Program-made: the position numbers and the translations under genes
Notes under the pieces: generated by a model
Databases searched by the model: none
Told to the model about the DNA's origin: nothing
The model's input: the letters and a program-made list of their open reading frames with translations, nothing else
In this document: positions 17,232-26,540 of the stretch, one piece after another
Position numbering within the stretch: position 1 is the first letter of the stretch
How the letters are laid out: each line of letters starts with the position of its first letter
Source of the DNA: Methylotenera sp.
GTDB lineage: Bacteria > Pseudomonadota > Gammaproteobacteria > Burkholderiales > Methylophilaceae
DNA: 39,007 nt
Direction: 5' to 3'
Assembly: GCA_013140755.1 (NCBI GenBank)
Contig: JABFSF010000148.1
Coordinates: 1-39,007 of the forward strand

Positions 17232-17858
17232 CTATTTTTTTAGTGTTGTGCCTAATACTTGCAAGTAGGCAATCATTGCTTCCATTTCAGTTTTTCCTTG
17301 CACATCATTGGCAGCATTTTTAATGTCTTCGTCTGTATAAGGAACCCCTGCAATTTTAAGTGCGCGCAAGTGTGCGGGCATTTTTTCAGCATTAATGAGA
17401 TTGGTTTCCAGCCAAGGGTAGGCTGGCATGACTGACTCTGGTACCAAATCGCGTGGGTTAATTAGGTGAATGCGATGCCATTCATCGCTATAACGACCGC
17501 CTACACGAGCAAGATCAGGCCCTGTACGTTTACTACCCCATTGGAACGGGTGGTCGTAGACTGATTCCCCTGCTACAGAGTAGTGGCCATAGCGCAATGT
17601 TTCAGCTTTAAATGGGCGAATCATCTGTGAGTGGCAGTTGTAGCAACCTTCACGGATATATACATCGCGCCCTGCTTGCTGTAATGCAGTATAGGGTTTT
17701 AGGCCTTCAATCGGTTGGGTTGTCGATTTTTGGAAGAATAGCGGTACGATTTCTACCAAGCCACCAAATGAAACTACCAACAAAATTAACACAATCATCA
17801 AGAAACTGTTGGTTTCAATCTTTTCGTGTGTAAAGCCTTTTTTCTCGTTATTTGCCAT
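17232..17858 (-). CDS. ccoO: cbb3 oxidase subunit II, mono-heme cytochrome c (CcoO)
   Basis: A 208-residue cytochrome c anchored by one helix (about 19-41, [20 protein letters not shown]). The heme motif is CYNCH in [15 protein letters not shown], a strongly conserved CcoO stretch. It is followed by the [20 protein letters not shown] and [15 protein letters not shown] family segments. The axial Met is likely in [10 protein letters not shown]. Size is normal. It is separated by 11 bases from ccoN upstream and 11 from ccoQ downstream. Confidence 0.96.
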   Translation of the reverse strand: MANNEKKGFTHEKIETNSFLMIVLILLVVSFGGLVEIVPLFFQKSTTQPIEGLKPYTALQQAGRDVYIREGCYNCHSQMIRPFKAETLRYGHYSVAGESVYDHPFQWGSKRTGPDLARVGGRYSDEWHRIHLINPRDLVPESVMPAYPWLETNLINAEKMPAHLRALKIAGVPYTDEDIKNAANDVQGKTEMEAMIAYLQVLGTTLKK

Positions 17859-17869
17859 TTTTATGTTCC

Positions 17870-19303
17870 TTAAGCATGCGCCGCAGCAGCTGGAATTTTA
17901 GCTGGTGTTGCTTGACCCATTTGTACTGTTTTGATGACGTTCCACAACATGATAATCATGCCGCTTACATACATTAAGCCGCCAATCATACGAATCACAT
18001 AGAAAGGATGCATCGCTTTTACAGACTCAACAAATGTGTAAGTTAAGGTGCCGTCTTCGTTAATTGCACGCCACATAAGACCTGCGGTCACGCCTGAAAT
18101 CCACATCGCTGAAATATAAAGTACTACACCAATCGTTGCTAACCAGAAGTGCAACTCAATGGCTTTTTTGCTGTACATTTGTTTTAAGCCCCACAAGCGA
18201 GGCGTTAAGAAGTACAGCGAACCCATTGATACAAAACCTACCCAGCCAAGCGCGCCTGAGTGTACGTGACCCACGGTCCAGTCTGTGTAGTGTGATAGCG
18301 CATTGACCGTTTTAATCGCCATCATTGGGCCTTCAAACGTACTCATACCGTAGAATGACAATGAAACAATCATAAAGCGTAAGATAGGGTCATCACGCAA
18401 TTTGTGCCATGCGCCTGACATGGTCATCATGCCGTTAATCATACCGCCCCAGCTTGGTGCTAAAAGAATCAGTGATAACACCATCCCTACTGATTGCGTC
18501 CAGTCAGGTAACGCGGTGTAGTGCAAGTGGTGTGAACCTGCCCACATGTAAGTGAAAATTAAACCCCAGAAGTGTACGATTGATAAACGGTATGAATACA
18601 CTGGGCGCTGTGCTTGTTTTGGCACAAAGTAATACATCATGCCTAAGAATGCAGCAGTTAAGAAAAAGCCTACCGCATTATGTCCATACCACCATTGAAT
18701 CATCGCATCTTGTGCACCAGAGTAAGCTGAGTATGATCTAAACCACTCAGAAGGTATAGCTGCACTGTTCACAATGTGTAGTAGTGCTACCACAATAATG
18801 AAGGCTGCATAAAACCAGTTGGCAACATAGATATGCTTGATTTTTCTGTTAGCAATGGTGCCAAAAAACACGAGAGCATACATGACCCAAACAACCAATA
18901 ACAACAAGTCAATTGGCCATTCTAGCTCAGCATATTCTTTACCTTGGGTATAACCTAAAGGTAGCGTGATAGCTGCAAGCACAATCACCGCTTGATAACC
19001 CCAAAAAGTGTAGCGTGCCAGCAGTGGGAACGCTAATCTAACTTGGCTTGTACGCTGAACAACATAGTAGGATGTAGCAAATAAGGCACTGCCACCAAAT
19101 GCAAAAATAACTGCATTGGTATGTAACGGACGTAAACGACCAAAACTAGTCCAAGGTAAACCTAAATTTAACTCTGGAAAAGCAAGCTGAGCGGCAATAA
19201 TTACTCCCATCAGCATCCCTACTACGCCCCAAACAACGGCCATCACCGCAAACTTTCTGATGGCCCAGTCGTCGTAAAACATCTCTACTTGATTGTTGCT
19301 CAT
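17870..19303 (-). CDS. ccoN: cbb3 oxidase catalytic subunit I (CcoN)
   Basis: The 477-residue, 12-helix heme-copper oxidase subunit that reduces oxygen with high affinity. Family motifs are all visible. The heme b histidine lies in [14 protein letters not shown]. The CuB region is [10 protein letters not shown], where CcoN lacks the HPEVY tyrosine of the aa3 type. The [12 protein letters not shown] histidines and the heme ligands in [13 protein letters not shown] follow. The start is ATG 19303 with GGTGGGG just upstream; a start 8 codons further up is not family-like. It is the first gene of ccoNOQP. Confidence 0.97.
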   Translation of the reverse strand: MSNNQVEMFYDDWAIRKFAVMAVVWGVVGMLMGVIIAAQLAFPELNLGLPWTSFGRLRPLHTNAVIFAFGGSALFATSYYVVQRTSQVRLAFPLLARYTFWGYQAVIVLAAITLPLGYTQGKEYAELEWPIDLLLLVVWVMYALVFFGTIANRKIKHIYVANWFYAAFIIVVALLHIVNSAAIPSEWFRSYSAYSGAQDAMIQWWYGHNAVGFFLTAAFLGMMYYFVPKQAQRPVYSYRLSIVHFWGLIFTYMWAGSHHLHYTALPDWTQSVGMVLSLILLAPSWGGMINGMMTMSGAWHKLRDDPILRFMIVSLSFYGMSTFEGPMMAIKTVNALSHYTDWTVGHVHSGALGWVGFVSMGSLYFLTPRLWGLKQMYSKKAIELHFWLATIGVVLYISAMWISGVTAGLMWRAINEDGTLTYTFVESVKAMHPFYVIRMIGGLMYVSGMIIMLWNVIKTVQMGQATPAKIPAAAAHA

Positions 19304-19380
19304 TAACCCCACCCTTAAATAAAACAAAACTGTACTGTTATGACGTAAAAATCACGCCACAACAGCATAAACGCGCTATT

Positions 19381-19406
19381 TTGACGTTATTAAATAAGGT
19401 CGTCAA
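19381..19406 (-). promoter_or_regulatory. Candidate ccoN promoter with TTGACG dyad
   Basis: On the minus strand TTGACG (19406-19401) could be a -35 element, with CAAAAT 17 bases further downstream as -10. The same region forms an inverted repeat TTGACG-N14-CGTCAA (19381-19406), about 80-100 bases upstream of ccoN. No FNR box (TTGAT-N4-ATCAA) or RegA-type dyad was recognised in the 230-base ccoN/ctaB interval. The assignment is weak. Confidence 0.3.
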
Positions 19407-19533
19407 TCACAAAGTTTTTTTAGCCTAGGGTTGATATTGGTGCGGGCGTGGTATTGACCACTTTACGGCCAATGAAGAATATTGATTTGAAAGGTTTTTT
19501 GATTGTGTGGAAGAGTTAGACCATGTGCGTAAA

Positions 19534-20466
19534 CTAGGTTAACCAATAGTGATCTATCAGTAACGCCGCAAAAAGTAGTGTTAAGTAAAGTATAGAGTAC
19601 CTGAATGTACGTTTTGCAAGGTCATCAGAATATTTACGATAGAGTTGAATAGCATAAGCCATAAAAACAGTATCTAGTATGATGACTGAACCCAAATAAA
19701 TCATCCCGCTCATGCCTAGACCATAAGGCATAAGAGAGACAGCTACTAAAATAATGGTATAGAGCAAGATATGTAGCAATGTGAACGCTACGCCATGCGT
19801 CACAGGCAACATGGGCATACCAACTTTGGCGTATTCTTCACGGCGGTATAAAGCTAAGGCCCAGAAGTGAGGGGGCGTCCAAGCAAAAATAATTAAAAAC
19901 ATAATGAGCGACTCAGGGGAGACCGTGTTGGTGACGGCAGCCCAGCCTAAAATAGGCGGCATGGCACCAGATGCCCCCCCTATGACAATATTCATAGGTG
20001 TCGCAGGCTTGAGAAATATGGTATAGATCACAGCGTAACCTAAAAATGTGGCGAGTGTAAGCCACATGGTCAGTGGGTTGACATAGATGTACAAAATTGC
20101 AAGTCCAGCTGTGCCTAGCAGAGTTGCAAACACTATGGTTTCGTTAGAAGATACCTGTCCTGTAGGTAAAGGACGTGCACGTGTGCGCGCCATAATGGCA
20201 TCAATTTTATGTTCAATGAGGCAGTTAAAAGCGGCTGCTGCACCTGAGGCAAAGGCAATGCCAAGGGTTGTTGCTAACAGCAGTGGCAGGGGAACCATAT
20301 TGGGCGTTGCTAAAAACATGCCGATGAGTGCAGTGAATACAATGAGCGAAGTGACTCTGGGTTTGCATAGAGGAAAAAAGTTTTTGAGCCTAGGGGATAA
20401 CGCTTTGATATGACTGATGAAGTTGGCATTCATGTGCATCTCGCTTTTATATTTCTGAGTTGTCAT
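19534..20466 (-). CDS. ctaB: Protoheme IX farnesyltransferase (heme O synthase)
   Basis: A 310-residue polytopic UbiA-family prenyltransferase that converts heme B to heme O, the precursor of heme A for the caa3 oxidase. The first substrate-binding motif is [20 protein letters not shown] (N-x3-D-x3-D-like with R-T-x-x-RPL). The second conserved loop is [16 protein letters not shown]. About eight or nine membrane segments are visible. The start is ATG 20466, supported by GGAG 8 bases upstream; alternative ATGs lie 9 and 11 codons further in. It begins 17 bases after ctaA. A SCO1 gene, often found after ctaB in related clusters, is absent here. Confidence 0.94.
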   Translation of the reverse strand: MTTQKYKSEMHMNANFISHIKALSPRLKNFFPLCKPRVTSLIVFTALIGMFLATPNMVPLPLLLATTLGIAFASGAAAAFNCLIEHKIDAIMARTRARPLPTGQVSSNETIVFATLLGTAGLAILYIYVNPLTMWLTLATFLGYAVIYTIFLKPATPMNIVIGGASGAMPPILGWAAVTNTVSPESLIMFLIIFAWTPPHFWALALYRREEYAKVGMPMLPVTHGVAFTLLHILLYTIILVAVSLMPYGLGMSGMIYLGSVIILDTVFMAYAIQLYRKYSDDLAKRTFRYSILYLTLLFAALLIDHYWLT

Positions 20467-20483
20467 TTTTCAGACTCCATCTC

Positions 20484-21485
20484 TTAGGTTCTGTTGTGGC
20501 TTCTTGTGATTTTTGAATTAATTACGATCGTGATTATGACCAGCAATGCAGCTCCAAAGTTATGAGCAACTGCGAGGATAAGCGGTAATTGAAGTACTAA
20601 ATTTGCAATACCTATGGTGATCTGTGCTACCAATGTAATAAGAAGTAACAACGCTAGTTTTCTAAACTGAGCTTGATTCATGAGCATCAGTGCTAAGCTG
20701 ACGAAATAAATAAATGTGATGAAAGCACCAAGACGATGTGCCCACTGAATGGCCGTGAGTGCTTCAAGATTTAGGTTCCCGCCGCTCGCGCTTTTTCCAA
20801 GCTCTCTTACCATATAATAGGCATCTTTAAAATCCATGTTTGGAATCCAAACGCCATGACAGGTTGGGAAGTCTGTGCAGGCTAGAGCGGCATAATTAGT
20901 ACTCGTCCAGCCACCCAAAAATATCTGTGCAAGCAATATGATGATAGCACCGCGTATCAGTAGCGTTAATGTTGGATCCATCAATCTAGCGTTGGTCAAT
21001 ATGCCCCAGTGGCGATGAGTAATCCACGTCAGTAGCGCAAGGGTTGCCATCCCGCCAATCAGATGTGCGCTTACGATGGCTGGTTTGAGTAGCATGGTGA
21101 CTGTCCACATGCCCAGCATCGCTTGAAATATAATCATAATGAGTAATATAGTTGGCAGTAGAGGGCTTACTTTAATATAACACCTAGCATTCCAAGCTAA
21201 ACCACAAACTGCCAACACAATTAAACCTAACATGCCAGCTAAGTAGCGATGCGCCATTTCTTTCCATGCTTTAGCAGTTTCTATCGGTTTGTCTGGATAG
21301 ACTTGTTGTGCTTTTAGAATGGCCGCTTCACTTTGTGGCACACTCAACGCACCATAGCATCCAGGCCAATCTGGGCAACCAAGTCCTGCATCCGACAACC
21401 TCACGTAAGCACCAAGAACAACCACGCTTAGTGCCAGAATGGTACCGAGCAGAGTGAGCCATTTGAATAGATTTAATTTTTTCAT
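20484..21485 (-). CDS. ctaA: Heme A synthase (COX15/CtaA)
   Basis: A 333-residue, eight-helix membrane enzyme that oxidises heme O to heme A. The four conserved histidines are recognisable in KEMAHRYLAG, VSAHLIGG, IQWAHRLGA and AVAHNFGAA, and the N- and C-terminal halves are pseudo-repeats. Two periplasmic cysteine pairs are present: GLGCPDWPGCYG and LACTDFPTCHG. The latter is typical of proteobacterial CtaA. The start is ATG 21485, overlapping the preceding stop by one base (TAATG) with AGG just upstream. It is translationally coupled to the SCO-like gene. Confidence 0.94.
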   Translation of the reverse strand: MKKLNLFKWLTLLGTILALSVVVLGAYVRLSDAGLGCPDWPGCYGALSVPQSEAAILKAQQVYPDKPIETAKAWKEMAHRYLAGMLGLIVLAVCGLAWNARCYIKVSPLLPTILLIMIIFQAMLGMWTVTMLLKPAIVSAHLIGGMATLALLTWITHRHWGILTNARLMDPTLTLLIRGAIIILLAQIFLGGWTSTNYAALACTDFPTCHGVWIPNMDFKDAYYMVRELGKSASGGNLNLEALTAIQWAHRLGAFITFIYFVSLALMLMNQAQFRKLALLLLITLVAQITIGIANLVLQLPLILAVAHNFGAALLVIITIVINSKITRSHNRT

Positions 21486-22099
21486 TAACCTGCCCACGAG
21501 TACTTCATTAAACGTGTAATGTCTTTGCGAATGAGTGCTGGCTCTGTGTTTGGTTTATAGCTCATCATTAAATGACCCAAAGGATCGATCAAATAGATTC
21601 TGTCGGAGTTAATCGCAGACTCGCCATTGATGTTGAATTGCGCGCTGAGTGTTGAGACTTCATGGGATGGCTGATTCAATATCAGCAATTCAGGATAGCG
21701 ATTTTTTAATTCGGTCACTTGTTTTGAAGTGGTGATTAACACGCGTTGCATCCTCGGTATTTCTTTGTACAACGAAATATGTAATTGGCGCATGTTGTAC
21801 AACTTGTTTTCACATGCAGTTTCGCACTCTGCGGCTACATAGACCATGCTCCATTTTTCTTTCCAAAGGTCGGGCTGTGCAGTATAGCTATCACTGGTCA
21901 TTAAGGTGTTATTGATTGTTATGAGTTTTGCGGGGGTTACAAGCTCACCAATGCTTTCACCTTTTGGGCGCCAATCTAACTTATACATGGCAATGACAGC
22001 AATAATGGGCGTAATAAAAAACACCAGCATAGATAAAAGCATTAAGCGCCCTTTGCGCTGTCTCTCAAGATACTCAGTGTTGCCTGCTTCATTTTGCAT
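21485..22099 (-). CDS. SCO-like thioredoxin-fold membrane protein of the cox cluster
   Basis: A 204-residue protein with one N-terminal membrane helix (about 18-38) and a periplasmic domain. The domain resembles SCO1/SenC: the strand EKWSMVYVAA is followed by Cys92-E-T-A-Cys96 (the C-x3-C copper/redox motif), and later by DRIYLIDPLGHLMMSY, the SCO-type strand pair. The distal histidine that completes the SCO copper site is not evident just before that strand; NGESAINS is found where an H is expected. A role in CuA maturation is inferred from fold and location between SURF1 and ctaA. Start ATG 22099 lies 4 bases after the SURF1 stop. Confidence 0.7.
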   Translation of the reverse strand: MQNEAGNTEYLERQRKGRLMLLSMLVFFITPIIAVIAMYKLDWRPKGESIGELVTPAKLITINNTLMTSDSYTAQPDLWKEKWSMVYVAAECETACENKLYNMRQLHISLYKEIPRMQRVLITTSKQVTELKNRYPELLILNQPSHEVSTLSAQFNINGESAINSDRIYLIDPLGHLMMSYKPNTEPALIRKDITRLMKYSWAG

Positions 22100-22103
22100 G
22101 GTT

Positions 22104-22871
22104 TTAATGTGCCTGTGTTTTAGGGGGAGTGCTAGTTTTTTTGATGCTGGTATATAAGTAAATGAGTAAGCTTGCAAACGCAAAGCCGAACCATTGGTAA
22201 GCATAACCCATATTAGTAGATATTCTACTTTCTGATACCTGCCAGTTGCGCACGAAGCCGCCAGCATTACTATTAGAGTCTAATTTAATCACGATTGGTA
22301 GCACTGGAATAGGAACATCTTTGCGATAGCGATCCATATTCATGTATTGCCAAACTTGATTCCAAGTTACTTTTTCGGCATCACTTTCAAGTGAAAAATT
22401 TTTTTTGCTTGGAATCCAAACCAAACCAGTAATTTCGACAATCTCTTTTGGAGTGGAAATTGCAGGGATATCTGAGTGCTTTTCGCCACCTGCCACCCAA
22501 CCCCTGTTAATTAAAACGTAATCGGCCCGACCTTCAATTTTTAATGGGGTAAGTACATGAAATCCAGCGACATTATTTTCTACTTGATTATCAAGTAGAA
22601 TCTGATACTTTGTGTCGTAATATCCCTTTGTCTTTATTTTTTTATAACGTAGTACATCATAACTCTCTAGTTTCTCAGGTAGGTTTAGAGGCTCGCTGAC
22701 TAAAGATTTTTCATAGATTGATTTGATTTCTTGCTTAAGTATGGCTTTGTTGTACTGCCAAAGACCTAGCTTAATAAACAATGATGCGCAGATAATCAAT
22801 GTTAATGTACCAACCCACGAAGGGTTAAGTGTGTAGTCTGCTAATCTAAATTGCTTTTGTGTCATACGCAT
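22104..22871 (-). CDS. SURF1 family cytochrome oxidase biogenesis protein
   Basis: A 255-residue inner-membrane protein with two terminal helices: WVGTLTLIICASLFIKLGLW near 19-38 and WFGFAFASLLIYLYTSI near 228-245. Between them lies the periplasmic SURF1 domain. Family motifs are LGLWQYNKA after helix 1, YVLINRGWV in the middle, and YAYQWFGFA at helix 2. SURF1 assists insertion of heme a/a3 into subunit I. Two adjacent ATGs (22871 and 22865) are possible and neither has a clear Shine-Dalgarno. It is divergent from the DUF2909 gene across 36 bases. Confidence 0.9.
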   Translation of the reverse strand: MRMTQKQFRLADYTLNPSWVGTLTLIICASLFIKLGLWQYNKAILKQEIKSIYEKSLVSEPLNLPEKLESYDVLRYKKIKTKGYYDTKYQILLDNQVENNVAGFHVLTPLKIEGRADYVLINRGWVAGGEKHSDIPAISTPKEIVEITGLVWIPSKKNFSLESDAEKVTWNQVWQYMNMDRYRKDVPIPVLPIVIKLDSNSNAGGFVRNWQVSESRISTNMGYAYQWFGFAFASLLIYLYTSIKKTSTPPKTQAH

Positions 22872-22907
22872 CGCATAATGTCGTATCTGCTTCGATTGGA
22901 CATTATC

Positions 22908-23108
22908 ATGTTATTTAAAATCGCTATTGTGTTGGTGCTCTTTGTCATCGTTGGTAGTCTTTTTTCAGCACTGTATTTTTTAGCTAAAGATAAAAGCGGC
23001 GGTGATCGTACCGTTAAGGCGTTAACTTTTCGAATCGGTCTTTCCATTACATTATTTGCGGGTTTGGTGCTCGCAGGTTACTTTGGCCTTATAGGACATT
23101 CGCTTTAA
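22908..23108 (+). CDS. DUF2909 twin-transmembrane protein
   Basis: A 66-residue protein consisting of two membrane helices (about 3-24, and about 42-62, RIGLSITLFAGLVLAGYFGLI) joined by the charged hinge AKDKSGGDRTVKALTFR. That layout and hinge match the DUF2909 family, found beside cox genes in many betaproteobacteria. Function is unknown. It is the only plus-strand gene inside the respiratory cluster and ends in a strong bidirectional terminator. The start is ATG 22908; an upstream in-frame start would overlap SURF1. Confidence 0.8.
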   Translation: MLFKIAIVLVLFVIVGSLFSALYFLAKDKSGGDRTVKALTFRIGLSITLFAGLVLAGYFGLIGHSL

Positions 23109-23135
23109 TTTAAAACACTGATAGCTAAGTGATAC

Positions 23136-23168
23136 AAAAAAGGCGGTGCTTTTGCATCGCCTTTTTTT
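23136..23168. terminator. Bidirectional intrinsic terminator between DUF2909 and coxC
   Basis: AAGGCGGTGC and GCATCGCCTT pair over 10 positions (one G-T wobble) around a 4-base TTTT loop. The stem is preceded by an A-run and followed by a run of seven T. The A- and T-runs allow Rho-independent termination on both strands. It lies between the convergent ends of DUF2909 (+) and coxC (-). The coxBA-ctaG-coxC transcript would therefore end here, before SURF1. Confidence 0.85.
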
Positions 23169-23180
23169 ATGCTTCATAAA

Positions 23181-24089
23181 TTAGAGCATGTATACAAATA
23201 TAAACAGACCTAACCAGACAACATCAACAAAGTGCCAATACCAGGCAACACCCTCAAAACCAAAGTGATTCTCTGGGGTGAAGTGACCTTTCATGCAACG
23301 TAGCAATATCACGATGAGCATGATGGTGCCCAAAGTCACATGAAACCCATGGAAACCTGTCAGCATGAAAAAGGTTGCTCCATAAGCGCCTGAGCCGAGT
23401 GTTAAACCCATCTCCGTATATGCTTCATGATATTCCATTGCCTGACAAGCCAAGAAAGCGATGCCAAGTGCTACCGTTAATGCCATGCCAATCACCAGCT
23501 GCTTGCGATTGTTTTTGATTAAGCCCCAATGCGCCCATGTGATCGTTGCACCTGAAGTGAGCAACAATATCGTATTGATCAGCGGCAATCCATTCCAATG
23601 CATGGGTTTGAAATTAGCTGGAGGGATGTATTCTGTACCTAACACCACGCCGCCCGGGCCTATGGATGGCCAAGTACCCAAAAAGTCCTTATATGGCGTG
23701 AATAGTGGATCAAAACTTGCGAGGTCGGGTACTGAAAGAATGCGCATATAAAAAAGCGCGCCAAAGAATGCCGCAAAAAAAGCAACTTCTGAGCAGATAA
23801 ATACAATCATGGCGATGCGGAATGATTTATCTTCCCATTTTTTATATTGGCCAGTGATGCTTTCAACCACTACGGCACTGAGCCATTTGAACGTCATGAA
23901 CAGGATAATGGCTGCACCTACGTACATCATCCATTTTCCGGGCGTCTCTAGGTAAGCCAAGTCTTTATTCTTGTCTGTCGCCACGCTGAAAATAAAACCA
24001 GAAGCCAGTGCCAGCAAACCTGCCGACAAAACCACAGGGTAAATAGCACCATGTGGCACGAAGTAATGATTATTTGAATGTGTTGTCAT
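23181..24089 (-). CDS. coxC: Cytochrome c oxidase subunit III (caa3/aa3 type)
   Basis: A 302-residue, seven-helix protein. Family stretches include YFVPHGAIYPVVLSAG, FICSEVAFFAAFFGALFY (with the conserved Glu), TWPSIGPGG, ATITWAHWG, CQAMEYHEA and FFMLTGFHGFHVTLG. The C-terminus VAWYWHFVDVVWLGLFI is diagnostic of subunit III. Length is usual for proteobacterial CoxC. It lies 137 bases after ctaG, a gap longer than the others in the operon, so an internal promoter is possible. It ends at the bidirectional terminator. Confidence 0.96.
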   Translation of the reverse strand: MTTHSNNHYFVPHGAIYPVVLSAGLLALASGFIFSVATDKNKDLAYLETPGKWMMYVGAAIILFMTFKWLSAVVVESITGQYKKWEDKSFRIAMIVFICSEVAFFAAFFGALFYMRILSVPDLASFDPLFTPYKDFLGTWPSIGPGGVVLGTEYIPPANFKPMHWNGLPLINTILLLTSGATITWAHWGLIKNNRKQLVIGMALTVALGIAFLACQAMEYHEAYTEMGLTLGSGAYGATFFMLTGFHGFHVTLGTIMLIVILLRCMKGHFTPENHFGFEGVAWYWHFVDVVWLGLFIFVYML

Positions 24090-24226
24090 GCATAAGCTCC
24101 CATTGCATTAATTACTAAGGACTAATTCAAAGCGTTTACAAATCTAAAGTGTTACTTGTTAAAAATATTGAATCAATTACAGTCGTTTTTTATATTGCTT
24201 TTTGTAATACTAACCCTTTAATTCAA

Positions 24227-24790
24227 CTACTTATCAGAACTAAAAAATGCATATGACAAGGTCATTTCTTTTACGTCACTCGGTAGCTCTGGGCTAATAA
24301 AGAAACGTAAAGGCATGATTTTTGTTTCTCCAGCTTTTAGTTCTTGACGTAAAAAACAAAAGCATTCAATTTTCTTTAAATATGCAGCACCTGAACCTGG
24401 CGTTACACTTGGCACAGCACGACCTGCAACCGTTTGGCTTGTCGTATTCTTTGCTTCAAAAAGTACAGTATGCACTTGTCCAGGATGCACTTTTATACTA
24501 GCTTGCTTTGGATAGAAATTCCAACCTAATCCAGGCATAACGCTTGATGTGAACTGCACCGTTACCCAACGGCTTGTATCCACTTTTGTATTGCTTATCT
24601 CAGTGGCTGTGCTCTTTGTTTTGCCATTCAAACCAGTTATCGTACATAAAACATCATACAAAGGGACTAGCGCAAATGCAAACAGCAAAGACCCAGCAAC
24701 TATCCATACCAACTTAAGACCTAACTTTTTATTCGCTACAGCTCTCTGCTCAGTATGGTTCAAATAACTTTCCTCTTCATTTATTTCCAT
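24227..24790 (-). CDS. ctaG: Cytochrome c oxidase assembly protein CtaG/Cox11
   Basis: A 187-residue copper chaperone that inserts CuB into subunit I. It has one N-terminal helix (about 26-46) then a periplasmic Ig-like domain. The CuB-delivery motif is ECFCFLRQ with Cys143 and Cys145. The conserved third cysteine is Cys49 in YDVLCTITGLNG, just after the helix. WNFYPKQ and MPLRFFISPELP are also family segments. The start is ATG 24790, which overlaps the preceding 34-residue gene by 10 bases in another frame. Confidence 0.94.
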   Translation of the reverse strand: MEINEEESYLNHTEQRAVANKKLGLKLVWIVAGSLLFAFALVPLYDVLCTITGLNGKTKSTATEISNTKVDTSRWVTVQFTSSVMPGLGWNFYPKQASIKVHPGQVHTVLFEAKNTTSQTVAGRAVPSVTPGSGAAYLKKIECFCFLRQELKAGETKIMPLRFFISPELPSDVKEMTLSYAFFSSDK

Positions 24791-24885
24791 ATTGTAAACA
24801 TAGAAGCTATATACCAAACAAAGGCAATCAAACCTAAAGTCAATGCAATTTTTTTATTGGTTTTAGAGATGCCTTGATTTTTCAT
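24781..24885 (-). CDS. Cytochrome oxidase small assembly protein (34 aa)
   Basis: A tiny gene between coxA and ctaG. The peptide starts MKNQGISKTNKKIALTLG, has one membrane helix (IALTLGLIAFVWYIASMFTI) and ends WK. Its size, position and single hydrophobic span after a basic N-terminus match the small assembly proteins annotated at the same place in other betaproteobacterial cox operons. It starts 35 bases after coxA and overlaps the ctaG start by 10 bases, suggesting translational coupling. No biochemical role is known to me. Confidence 0.7.
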   Translation of the reverse strand: MKNQGISKTNKKIALTLGLIAFVWYIASMFTIWK

Positions 24886-24920
24886 ATCAATTTAATGCCT
24901 CAATTCAGTCATTTTCCGCT

Positions 24921-26513
24921 TTATTTAACAGTAGGTTGCTCAGTAAAGCTATGGTATGGCGGTGGAGATGATAATGTCCATTCCAATCCTTCTGCGCCCT
25001 CCCAAACCTGATCGGTTGCTTTTTTGCCACCTTTAATTGTGCTGACAATGTTATACACAAATAGTAATTGTGATAGCCCAAGAACAAAAGCAGCAATCGT
25101 TGAAATCATATTAAATTCTGCAAACTGTAATGCATAGTCTGGAATACGACGTGGCATACCTGCTAAGCCTAAGAAAAACTGTGGAATAAATGTGAGGTTG
25201 AATGAAATAGCAGTCAACCAGAAATGTAGTTTGCCGAGTTTTTCGTTATACATATGACCAGTCATTTTGGGCAGCCAGTAATACACCCCAGCCATAATGC
25301 CCATGATGCCACCAGCGAATAATGTGTAGTGAAAGTGAGCGACTACAAAATAGCTGTTGTGGTATTGCGCATCTGCCGCAACATCTGCAAGTACCAAGCC
25401 AGTTAAGCCGCCGATGCCAAACAAAATAATCCAGCCTACCGTAAACAACATGGGTGTTTCAAAGCTCATAGAGCCACGCCACATGGTTTTAATCCAGCAG
25501 AAGAACAATACAGCAAGGGGTAAGGAAATTGCCATCGTGCTATACATAAAGTAAAGCAAAGCTGGAACTGGCATCCCTGCTGTAAAAAAGTGGTGTGCCC
25601 ATACAACAACTGCCAAAGCACCAATTGCCCATAATGAGTACACCTGTGCTTTGTAGCCATACATGGGCTTACGTGAGAATGTTTGTAAAATTTGTGGAAT
25701 AAAGCCCCAAACTGGCAATAACAAAATATACACTTCAGGGTGACCAAAGAACCAGAACAAATGTTGGAACATAATGGGGTCACCACCACCAGCAGCGTCA
25801 AAGAAGTGCGTACCAAAGTGACGATCTGTTAGCAACATCGTTACCGCACCAGCTAACACTGGAATTGTTGCAATTAACAAGAACGCAGTAATCAACCAGC
25901 CCCATGCAAACATTGGCATTTTCATTAGCGTCATGCCAGGGGCGCGCATATTAAACAAGGTGACAATGATGTTAATAGAGCCTAGTACAGATGAAATGCC
26001 TAGTAAGTGCACCGCAAAGATAGCAAAATCAACGCCAATGCCACCTTGCACTGATAGTGGAGGATAAAATGTCCAGCCAGTCGCCAATGCACCATCACCA
26101 ATGCCAAATAGGGCTAGCGTAAATGGAAGTGTAAGTAAAATTGCAGAGGGAGGCAGCAACCAGAAACCCCAGTTATTTAACCGTGGTAACGCCATGTCAG
26201 GTGCCCCAATTTGCAATGGAATCATCCAGTTGGCAAAGCCAGTTGCAGCAGGCATCAAGGCCGCAAAAATCATAATCAGCGCATGAACGCCAATCAGCTG
26301 GTTAAAGAAATCTGGCTTCATTAACTGCAAGCCTGGTTGGAATAATTCAGCACGAATGCCTAGAATCATTGAGCCACCGACCAGAAACATAATCAGCGAA
26401 AATGTTAGGTACATTGTGCCAATATCTTTATGGTTGGTTGTGGTGAGCCAACGCATAATGCCCGTTGGATGATCCGCATGTTCATCATGATGTGCGACGG
26501 TTGTTGTACTCAT
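24921..26513 (-). CDS. coxA: Cytochrome c oxidase subunit I (caa3/aa3 type)
   Basis: The 530-residue catalytic heme-copper subunit. TTNHKDIGTMYL opens helix 1. The heme a ligand region includes GVHALIMIFAALMPA. The CuB/tyrosine motif is WFFGHPEVYILLLPVWG, with the His-Tyr crosslink pair. AHHFFTAGMPV carries the CuB histidines. VVAHFHYTLFAGGIMG carries the heme a3 and heme a histidines. D-pathway residues are visible (APDMALPRLNNWGFW), marking an A-type oxidase that pumps protons. Length is normal. It lies 27 bases downstream of coxB. Confidence 0.97.
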   Translation of the reverse strand: MSTTTVAHHDEHADHPTGIMRWLTTTNHKDIGTMYLTFSLIMFLVGGSMILGIRAELFQPGLQLMKPDFFNQLIGVHALIMIFAALMPAATGFANWMIPLQIGAPDMALPRLNNWGFWLLPPSAILLTLPFTLALFGIGDGALATGWTFYPPLSVQGGIGVDFAIFAVHLLGISSVLGSINIIVTLFNMRAPGMTLMKMPMFAWGWLITAFLLIATIPVLAGAVTMLLTDRHFGTHFFDAAGGGDPIMFQHLFWFFGHPEVYILLLPVWGFIPQILQTFSRKPMYGYKAQVYSLWAIGALAVVVWAHHFFTAGMPVPALLYFMYSTMAISLPLAVLFFCWIKTMWRGSMSFETPMLFTVGWIILFGIGGLTGLVLADVAADAQYHNSYFVVAHFHYTLFAGGIMGIMAGVYYWLPKMTGHMYNEKLGKLHFWLTAISFNLTFIPQFFLGLAGMPRRIPDYALQFAEFNMISTIAAFVLGLSQLLFVYNIVSTIKGGKKATDQVWEGAEGLEWTLSSPPPYHSFTEQPTVK

Positions 26514-26540
26514 AGCTTTCTCCTGTAACTAAACTTACAA

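Noticed and set aside
19304-19533. FNR box upstream of ccoN
   Set aside because: It was expected from cbb3 biology, but no TTGAT-N4-ATCAA-like sequence with acceptable match was found; only the TTGACG-N14-CGTCAA dyad, whose spacing does not fit FNR.
22104-22267. An upstream extension of the SCO-like gene into SURF1
   Set aside because: The added 56 residues overlap SURF1 and show no family character. ATG 22099, 4 bases after the SURF1 stop, gives the normal membrane-anchor start.
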